Source of the DNA: Calliopum simillimum
Taxonomy: Eukaryota > Arthropoda > Insecta > Diptera > Lauxaniidae
DNA: 64,000 nt
Assembly: GCA_951812925.1 (NCBI GenBank)
Contig: OX638370.1
Span: 44,395,948 to 44,459,947 of the forward strand
Reading direction: 5' to 3'
The position numbers were made by a program, and so were the translations under genes. Positions 56,035 through 64,000 of the stretch are shown in pieces. Under the pieces are notes generated by a model that was not told the DNA's origin, did not search any database, and saw nothing but the letters and a program-made list of their open reading frames with translations. Each line of letters opens with the position of its first letter. Position 1 is the stretch's first letter.

Positions 56035-59000
56035 TGGTTGGGGGTCCCAAAAGTAATAGCAAAATAAAAAATAATAGAAAGGGTGCAGGTAGTCTTACGC
56101 AAAATTTTGTAGTGGATGCGGTCCCAGTAGAAGGAATGGTAGATCATACGCAGGATTCTGTTGTTGTTACATTCCAAGAGAAACCGAATGACGTAGAAAG
56201 TCGTAGGAGAAGTGTAGGGGCGGTAGATCAGACGCAGGTTACTGTTGTTGATACGTTCCCCGTAAATAAAAATGTTGTAAGGGATGACAGTGTGAGAAAA
56301 GTTTTAAAAGGTAAGCACAGTGATGCTTATAAGAGAGAAATTGTGAGTCAACTTGAACTAAACAAAATAGAAAAGTATATTGAAGGAAAAACAGAAAATA
56401 AGGCCAAGGAAAAGGCGATAGACCAATCTAAGGATAATACGGTTGGGTCATTAATAATAGAGCACGGTAAGGATAAAAACCGATGCATTCCAATAGCAAC
56501 CTTAGGCCAACCAATGGAGTTGCCTATAGGTGGAAATAAAGCTATAAGTCGGGCAGTGGCGTCGCGAAGCCAATCGGAGGAGGTTGGGAGATGCGCTGTG
56601 GACCTTAGCACCAAATATAGTCGGGCAGTGATGCCGCGAAGTCAATCGGAGGAGGTTGATAGGTATGCTGTGGGCTTTGGTAATAAAAATTTCGTAGTAG
56701 GGCGCTGTGAGACACAAAATGATGTGTTCATTGAGGTTCCTTGCAAGGAGGCCAAAAATGGAAAACTCATTTTGCTTGTAGATTCTGGGGCCGATACGAG
56801 TTTGGTTAAAAAGGATTCGGTGTCACATTCAGTAAGGATGGATACGAATGATAGTAAGGATTTAAGTGGGGCATTCGGTGGACATGTCACCACGTTGGGT
56901 TCTATCACTATTCATCATGAGGAGCAGCCAGATCTAAGTTTATCATTACATGTGGTACCACTAGGTCATGGGGTGCCTGCTGATGGAATATTAGGTAGAG
57001 ATAATTTATGGAATCGTTCTGTAATAAATGCAATGAGCAAAAATTTAAAATTTTTTAATGGTAGAAATCAAAAAAGTAGAGTTCAAGTTGAAATCGATGG
57101 ATGAAATTAATAAAATTTTATTTTATACGGGCATAACGGTTGATGCTCGTACGGTAAAAATAGTACCGTTACATATAGAAACAAATGACAATGAGGTCGT
57201 AATACATAGGCAGGAGCTTTCAAGTGGGGTTTACTTGGGAGGAACCTTATCAAAGGTAAAGGATGGGATAGTGTACGTCCCTGTTTTGAATTCTTCAGAG
57301 AAGGCGTTTGTGATGGATAAAAATTATTCACCAAAATTTTCTCGGTATAAAGAATATAGAACTGCATCAAATGATGGCATAAATATAGTAGTTGAAAAGG
57401 ATGTCAAGGAAAGGTTAGGAAAATTGTTTCAAACCATTAGATTGGATCCTAATTTAAATGAGGAAGAAAAACCTTCAATAGACGGGGTTTGTGCGGCATA
57501 TCATGATATATTTTTAATGGAGGGAGATGCGTTGTCATATACTCCAGTTTTAAGGCATGAAATTACAACGATAGCAGGACATCCGCCAATAAATCAGAAG
57601 CAATATATATTACCGCATTCTCATAGGGCGGAAATTAATAAACAGGTTCAAGGGTTGCTAGATCAGGGGATAATTTCACCTAGTACGTCACCATGGAATT
57701 CACCGTTGTTATTGGTTCCAAAAAAGAGTGGTACAGATGGGTTAAAAAAATGGAGATTAGTAATAGATTTCAGGAAACTAAACGAAGCTATGATTAAACA
57801 AGTTTTTCCAATCCCTCGGATAGACGAAATTTTAGATCAATTGGGACATAGTAGATATTTTTCTACATTGGATCTTGCGAGTGGTTATCATCAGGTTTTA
57901 GTTGATGAAAAGGATAAAGAGAAAACTGCTTTTAGTACGGGTTTAGGACATTTCGAATTTAATAGGATGCCATTTGGATTAACAGGAGCACCTGCTACAT
58001 TTCAAAGGATAATGAATCACATACTTACAGGATTTCAGGGTTTGGAGTGTTTTGTGTATTTAGATGATATAGTGGTTTATGGGGAAAAATTTGCAGAAGC
58101 ATGAGGACAGGCTTCGTAGAGTATTTGATGTACTTAGGAAGCATAATTTGAAATTAAATACGGAAAAATGCAATTTTTTGCGTCGTGAGGTAGTTTACCT
58201 GGGCATAAATGTTCGGAACTTGGTGCATTGCCTGATCCACAGAAGGTGGAATGTGTCAAAAATATTCCAGCGCCTAAGAATAAGAAGGGTGTACAGGCGT
58301 TTTTGGGTCTTGTAAATTATTATCGTAAGTTTGTTAAGGATACTGCAAAACTAGTTATTCCTATAAATAAGTTGCTTAGGAAGGATGTGAAATTTGAGTG
58401 GGCAGCTGAGTGTCAGGAGTCCTTTGAAAAGCTAAAGGATGCGATAATGTCTCCGCCTGTACTAGTTTATCCAGATTTGTCTAAGGAATTTTTGTTGACA
58501 ACGGATGCCAGCAATGAAGCATTGGTTGCGGTGTTATCGCAAGGAGTGGTAGGTAAGGACAATCCAATTGCTTTTGCGAGCAGGGCATTAAGTGAAACAG
58601 AGAAAAGGTATTCAACTATTGAGAGGGAGTTCCTTGCAATAGTTTGGGCAGTGAAGAATTTCAGGGCTTATTTATTAGGTAGACATTTTAAAATTTATCC
58701 GGATCATCAGCCTTTGCGTGGTATAGCGAATTTGAAGGATCAGACCTCGCGTTTGGCAAGATTTAGGCACAAAATGTCAGAATATGATTTTGAGATAATT
58801 TATAAGCCAGGAAAGAAGAATTTGAATGCTGATGCTTTGAGCAGGATACCCCAGCTACCGACGCGAGTATCTGTGGTACAAACGAGATCTAAGGCAGGGG
58901 CCGTTGATGAAAACGCTGAAAAAGGTAGTGATCAACAGGATGAGGTGGACAAGGATGTTACTTTTTGTGACCATAAGGACGATGTGGTGGTTTTAAGTGA

Positions 59001-60012
59001 CCCAGATGAGATACAAACGGTACTAAAGGCTTTTCACGATTCTCCGTTTGGTGGTCATCAGGGTGGCATACGAACACTTATGAGGATAAGAAAGCAGTAC
59101 AAGTGGCCTGGGATGCAAAAGGATGTGAAAGCATATGTTGCGAATTGTTCAAAATGTCAGGTTAATAAGAGTAGTAAGTTGACAAAAATGCCAATGGTCC
59201 TTACGGATACGCCCAAGGTTTATATGGACATGGTAGGTCCTTTGCCTGAGACTACTTTAGGGAATAAGTATATTTTAACGTTTCAGGATGATTTTTCAAA
59301 ATATATGGTGTGTGTGGCGATTCCGGATGCAGAAGCTAGCACAGTTTCGAAATATTTTTATGATGAGATCATTGCCAGGTACAATATCCCTAAGATATTG
59401 GTGACTGACAATGGGACAAATTTTATATCAAAATTATTTTCGGATACGTGTAAAGTTTTGGGTATAAAGAAATTACATATTACTCCATACCACCCACAGG
59501 CCAATGGGTCTTTGGAAAGGAGTCATAGGCCGTTAGCAGAATATTTGAGAAGTTTTTCAAAGGAGGATGGTTCTAACTGGGATCAATGGCTGACAGCTGC
59601 GATGCATGTTCATAACAATACTGTTCATACATCTACAAAAAGGACGCCATTTGGAACGCTTTATGGTTTTGAATTTAGTATGCCAACAAATTTAAAGCGC
59701 AAGTGTTCACCATTGTATAATGCAGGTGATCAGTCAAAGGTATTGAGATACCAAATACAAAGGGCTCATGAGATTGTTAAGGAAAATCTTGAAAAGGCTA
59801 AAGAGCGGTCAAAGAAGCAATACGACAGTTCGGTAAATTCGGTTGTTTTTAAAAAAGGTGATAAGGTTTTAATGAAGAATCAGGGTAGGAAAAATAATTT
59901 TTCACCTATATGGATTGGGCCTTTTGAAGTATCGGATATTGCAGGGCATGTGACGACCACCGTCATCATTAAAGGTAAAAAGAAGAAAATTCATATTGTA
60001 ATAATTTGCTAA
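56034..60012 (+). pseudogene. pol: Gypsy-1 pol
   Basis: Starts at ATG 56034 in -1 frame to gag. A hydrophilic linker contains repeats (RAVASRSQSEEVGRCAV and RAVMPRSQSEEVDRYAV; Q-T/D-V-T-V-V motifs). Protease LLVDSGADTSL (about 56775). Frame shifts at about 57075, 58082 (an extra G) and 58205 (a lost base). RT with LDLASGYHQVLV, MPFGLTGAPATFQ and YLDD (58057-58068). RNase H LLTTDASNEALVAVL (58492). Integrase zinc region GGHQGGIRTL...CSKC, triad in VYMDMVGPL (59218), VTDNGTNF (59401) and QANGSLERSH (59500). A 12-bp in-frame deletion relative to Gypsy-2 lies before VYMD (59215). Pol ends at 60010. Confidence 0.9.
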
Positions 60013-60860
60013 AGTTATTTAGGTGTGACATTTCTAAGTAATCGTAGGTTATAGATGAAATCAATTAATTATGTGTAATATCAAATAACAGCAAATGTAA
60101 ATGCAATATGGTTTAAGAAAATTTATAACATGTAAGTTGTTAAATTTTTGCGTTGATGTATGAATTGCGAAAAGTTTTAAGTTACTTGATAGTGTAGCGT
60201 ATGGAATGAAATTTTAAAGCAGTGGAATTATGGTATAAAGCAAGTTTCAGTAAACAATTATTAAGCTGTTATATTTAAATGATTTCAATAAAATAACTTG
60301 TATGCTTGTTATTGTAAAAAAAAGTTTAAGTTAAATTTTGTGAAGTAACTTCTGTGATAGATTGGATAGAAAATTTAAAAGAGTTCTAATGGTTTAGAAT
60401 TATTATGAATAGCAAAATTTTAGTTAATTTAAGCTTGGGAGATAACAATTAGAAATAAATGTTAATAAGGGTGCATATTATTATAGGAAAATTTAAGCAG
60501 TCAAGATTAATTTTTATGTTAGTTTTTAGTTTCAAGTTTTTTTGGCATGGTGTTATGTTAATTCCCGTTGGGTAAATAGTTAATTGGGGTTTTAGGTAGA
60601 ATGGTGTTAATGTCATAGCGTAATAAGTGCACAGCTATCGTGACGACATAAACCTTTTTCGGTGACTTACTTTATTTTTAAATGTAAACAGTGAAAGAAT
60701 GCAGCGAATGTTTTGTAATTTCAGCAGTTTTTGCATGCGTTGCATTAAATTTATTATTTTGGAAGTTCGAAAGAAATTAAGTAATTGTTTTTGTTGTTAT
60801 TAACAGCAAAAATTGTTGAATTTTGTAAACAAAGTTTGTTTTGGTATTTTAGTAAGTGGG
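60013..60860 (+). other. Gypsy-1 3' region before the duplication
   Basis: AT-rich, no frame supported. About 60550-60680 matches 15640-15760 in reverse complement, so this is element sequence. The place where the other copy has env (before this block) holds only non-coding DNA here, and the antisense ORF is absent. Confidence 0.6.
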
Positions 60861-62404
60861 TCTTTGTTTTTGTTTTAAAATTGGGTTTGTTTTTTTTTTA
60901 TGTTTGTTTTGGTAACAATTAAGTAAGCCAGCAGGTGTTTTCATGAATTTTGTTTTGGATAATAATTATGTTTTGTTTTTATAGATTTTTGGTGTCCCAT
61001 GGAGAAAATTGGAAAGCGTTGGAAATAAATTAACGAATTTTTGTCATTTAGAATTAAGTGACACATTTTCTGGGGATTTTTCGATGCGATGTGCGAAGTG
61101 ATATGGATTATGTTTGATGAAACTTAATGGGTGCTATTCTTGATTCCGTCGGAAAGCATTTTCCGCGCGGAAGCAAATTTTGCTATTATTGATTCCGAAA
61201 ATTAGATACATCTGTCATCACTGTTCCGCAAAACAGATAAATTTGCTATTATTGTTTCCGCAAATAATTTGACAAATTTAACAACCCTGACATCGAAGTG
61301 ACGTTCATTTTTGTGTATTCTTGATTCCGACGGATAGATATATTTCAGTTGTTTCCTTCCGCGAAATTTTTGTGACGGAACGACAATAAAAAGTTAAATA
61401 TGCATGCTTTTTTGATAATTTTTCTCTTTTTATTAATAAAGAAATTAAGCTCAATATTAAATATCAATTTTAAACAATTTATTACAACACAATAGTCGGT
61501 TTAATTACAAATTACAAAATTTATTTTTAAAATAAAACTCAAAATTCATAAAACAATACATTTTATTTTATTAAATAAAGAAAACAATTCGTCTTTATTT
61601 TGATTAGATATACATCTCATATAGAAGAAGTCACTTTCACATCCAACCCTCGCTGCGGTGATCAAACGATGAAATGTAATCACTTGGAAAAATAAAGTTA
61701 TCAACACTTTTTTACAAAAAACAACTTTTGAGAAACACGCGTCTTCACCGAACTCTAAAATTTATAGATAATTAAATCTTAAATCGCACTAAAAAAGCTA
61801 TTTTATTCACATGATATTTACAAAAAATTATCAATGATTCATAATTTTCCTTTGTTGACACTTGTAATTTTTTTTATCCTTTGTCATCTGTCAAAATGTT
61901 CTTATTTCAGGGTTTCCAATATTCTCGTTCGATATTCCTCTACCGTCGGAATCAATAATAGTAGTTTTCATATCGAACGATATTTCTTTCCGCGAAAATT
62001 TCCTTATCGAACGGAATCAATAATAGCACCCAATATTTTTCAAGGTTTTATGCATGTTTTTAGATACAATGTTAGATATCGGGGAACACGTGTTGGTGTT
62101 AAGAACGGGTTGCAAAACCGTTAGTACATGTATATGTTTAGACGTAACTAAATGCCAAGTTACATGTAAATATATGCATGATTTTGCAAAATTTTTGTTA
62201 TGTTTTGTGACGTTAGAATATTTTAAAATTTGTTATATAGTTGATGAAATTAATGATTTTAGTATACGGAGTGCAATGCCGTTAACAAAAATATATTTGT
62301 ATGCATGTGGTAATGCATATACATATATTAAGTTTGCAAAAGTTTTTTTTTAGAGGGCTAAGTTTGGGCCTTGGGTTTTTTTTTTTATAAGTATATACTT
62401 ATTT
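60861..62404 (+). repeat. 1,544-bp direct repeat, copy 1
   Basis: Identical by eye to 62415-63958 (offset 1,554), separated by 10 bp (ATGTTATGTT). Contains Gypsy-1 3' sequence and a TIR element. Sequence after copy 2 (63959-64000) continues the normal Gypsy-1 order, as judged from 14170-14215. Confidence 0.92.
61129..62031. mobile_element. 903-bp TIR element, 3-bp target duplication
   Basis: Ends GGGTGCTATTCTTGATTCCG and CGGAATCAATAATAGCACCC are imperfect inverted repeats; AAT flanks both ends (61126-61128 and 62032-62034). Subterminal copies of ATTGATTCCG/TTCCGCGAAA recur inside. A minus-strand stretch near 61670-61560 reads like a protein C-terminus (RVGCESDFFYMRCIS), so it may be a deletion derivative of a coding transposon. 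The 3-bp duplication and GGG ends suggest PIF/Harbinger; inferred. Confidence 0.7.
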
Positions 62405-62414
62405 ATGTTATGTT

Positions 62415-63958
62415 TCTTTGTTTTTGTTTTAAAATTGGGTTTGTTTTTTTTTTATGTTTGTTTTGGTAACAATTAAGTAAGCCAGCAGGTGTTTTCATGA
62501 ATTTTGTTTTGGATAATAATTATGTTTTGTTTTTATAGATTTTTGGTGTCCCATGGAGAAAATTGGAAAGCGTTGGAAATAAATTAACGAATTTTTGTCA
62601 TTTAGAATTAAGTGACACATTTTCTGGGGATTTTTCGATGCGATGTGCGAAGTGATATGGATTATGTTTGATGAAACTTAATGGGTGCTATTCTTGATTC
62701 CGTCGGAAAGCATTTTCCGCGCGGAAGCAAATTTTGCTATTATTGATTCCGAAAATTAGATACATCTGTCATCACTGTTCCGCAAAACAGATAAATTTGC
62801 TATTATTGTTTCCGCAAATAATTTGACAAATTTAACAACCCTGACATCGAAGTGACGTTCATTTTTGTGTATTCTTGATTCCGACGGATAGATATATTTC
62901 AGTTGTTTCCTTCCGCGAAATTTTTGTGACGGAACGACAATAAAAAGTTAAATATGCATGCTTTTTTGATAATTTTTCTCTTTTTATTAATAAAGAAATT
63001 AAGCTCAATATTAAATATCAATTTTAAACAATTTATTACAACACAATAGTCGGTTTAATTACAAATTACAAAATTTATTTTTAAAATAAAACTCAAAATT
63101 CATAAAACAATACATTTTATTTTATTAAATAAAGAAAACAATTCGTCTTTATTTTGATTAGATATACATCTCATATAGAAGAAGTCACTTTCACATCCAA
63201 CCCTCGCTGCGGTGATCAAACGATGAAATGTAATCACTTGGAAAAATAAAGTTATCAACACTTTTTTACAAAAAACAACTTTTGAGAAACACGCGTCTTC
63301 ACCGAACTCTAAAATTTATAGATAATTAAATCTTAAATCGCACTAAAAAAGCTATTTTATTCACATGATATTTACAAAAAATTATCAATGATTCATAATT
63401 TTCCTTTGTTGACACTTGTAATTTTTTTTATCCTTTGTCATCTGTCAAAATGTTCTTATTTCAGGGTTTCCAATATTCTCGTTCGATATTCCTCTACCGT
63501 CGGAATCAATAATAGTAGTTTTCATATCGAACGATATTTCTTTCCGCGAAAATTTCCTTATCGAACGGAATCAATAATAGCACCCAATATTTTTCAAGGT
63601 TTTATGCATGTTTTTAGATACAATGTTAGATATCGGGGAACACGTGTTGGTGTTAAGAACGGGTTGCAAAACCGTTAGTACATGTATATGTTTAGACGTA
63701 ACTAAATGCCAAGTTACATGTAAATATATGCATGATTTTGCAAAATTTTTGTTATGTTTTGTGACGTTAGAATATTTTAAAATTTGTTATATAGTTGATG
63801 AAATTAATGATTTTAGTATACGGAGTGCAATGCCGTTAACAAAAATATATTTGTATGCATGTGGTAATGCATATACATATATTAAGTTTGCAAAAGTTTT
63901 TTTTTAGAGGGCTAAGTTTGGGCCTTGGGTTTTTTTTTTTATAAGTATATACTTATTT
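62415..63958 (+). repeat. 1,544-bp direct repeat, copy 2
   Basis: Second copy of 60861-62404, no difference seen. Its last ~350 bp are the reverse complement of about 14180-14545 in the minus-strand Gypsy-1. Confidence 0.92.
62683..63585. mobile_element. TIR element, duplicated copy
   Basis: Same element as 61129-62031, carried along by the direct duplication; identical flanks (AAT) and ends. Confidence 0.7.
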
Positions 63959-64000
63959 GATATAATGGCATAAGAATAATTGATGCAATGTAATTTGTTA

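Larger units (their letters stand above)
53133..64000 (+). mobile_element. Gypsy-1, plus-strand copy (3' LTR beyond the window)
   Basis: 5' LTR, primer site, gag, pol and a long 3' region. By comparison with 12777-16233, a further ~1 kb and the 3' LTR should lie past 64000. It has no env, unlike the minus-strand copy. Damage is light: one stop in gag, three one-base shifts and a 12-bp deletion in pol. The 3' region carries a TIR element and a 1,544-bp direct duplication. Confidence 0.88.

Noticed and set aside
61834..62353. Open frames of 96 and 99 codons repeated identically at 63388-63907
   Set aside because: They are identical only because the DNA is duplicated, lie across the TIR element end and untranslated Gypsy-1 sequence, and show no protein features.
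1..64000. CRISPR arrays, bacterial operons, rRNA genes or host genes with introns
   Set aside because: None seen; all recognisable coding sequence belongs to transposable elements, apart from the two unassigned ORFs noted.

Overview
The window is a nest of retrotransposons with no recognisable host gene. It is AT-rich eukaryotic DNA, and the content points to an insect, most likely a dipteran. The evidence is Gypsy/errantivirus, BEL/Pao, mauritiana-type mariner and truncated non-LTR elements, LTR flanks of the form TGGCGCAGTCGG and TGGTGACCCC, and short 4-5 bp target duplications. I cannot name the species. Element names used below (Gypsy-1, Gypsy-2, BEL-A to BEL-D) are local labels.

Layout. 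1-5083: a decayed errantivirus-like element (integrase end, a 1.9 kb foldback element, env, probable 3' LTR). 5121-6015: BEL-A 5' LTR and gag start, cut by a minus-strand Gypsy-1 3' fragment (6016-8432), whose LTR is itself split by a truncated non-LTR insertion. 8571-23319: BEL-B, with gag, pol and an F-like env, holding a mariner (11583-12684) and an internally rearranged minus-strand Gypsy-1 (12777-19970, 4-bp TSD). 23738-45708: Gypsy-2, split inside reverse transcriptase by BEL-C (29679-43422, minus strand, 5-bp TSD AGAGT). BEL-C is in turn split just after its start codon by an almost full-length errantivirus (33475-42007, 4-bp TSD CGCG). That errantivirus carries a tRNA-like SINE in env. 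47323-51506: BEL-D, broken by a 1.5 kb non-coding repeat and ended by another LTR (51507-52105). 53133-64000: a plus-strand Gypsy-1 with 5' LTR, gag and pol and a long 3' region; it runs off the window and contains a 1,544-bp direct duplication.

How the parts work. The autonomous designs are standard: gag, then protease-RT-RNase H-integrase, with or without env. Almost every copy is broken by stops or frameshifts. The points that stand out are four. (1) BEL-C is a recently inserted BEL element with near-identical LTRs. Its single long reading frame stays open although the RT core is missing, the integrase core is cut and the catalytic residues are replaced; this suggests a non-autonomous or repurposed Gag/Pol-derived protein. 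(2) The Gypsy-1 3' region contains a 194-codon ORF on the strand opposite to the element, present in two diverged copies, G+C-richer than its surroundings and followed by AATAAA. (3) The BEL-C leader has three tandem stem-loops with a compensatory change, next to two E2F-like sites. (4) Gypsy-1 gag and pol are joined by an overlapping TAATG stop/start.

Boundaries marked as approximate come from reading alone. LTR ends are firm only where two copies or target duplications could be compared.
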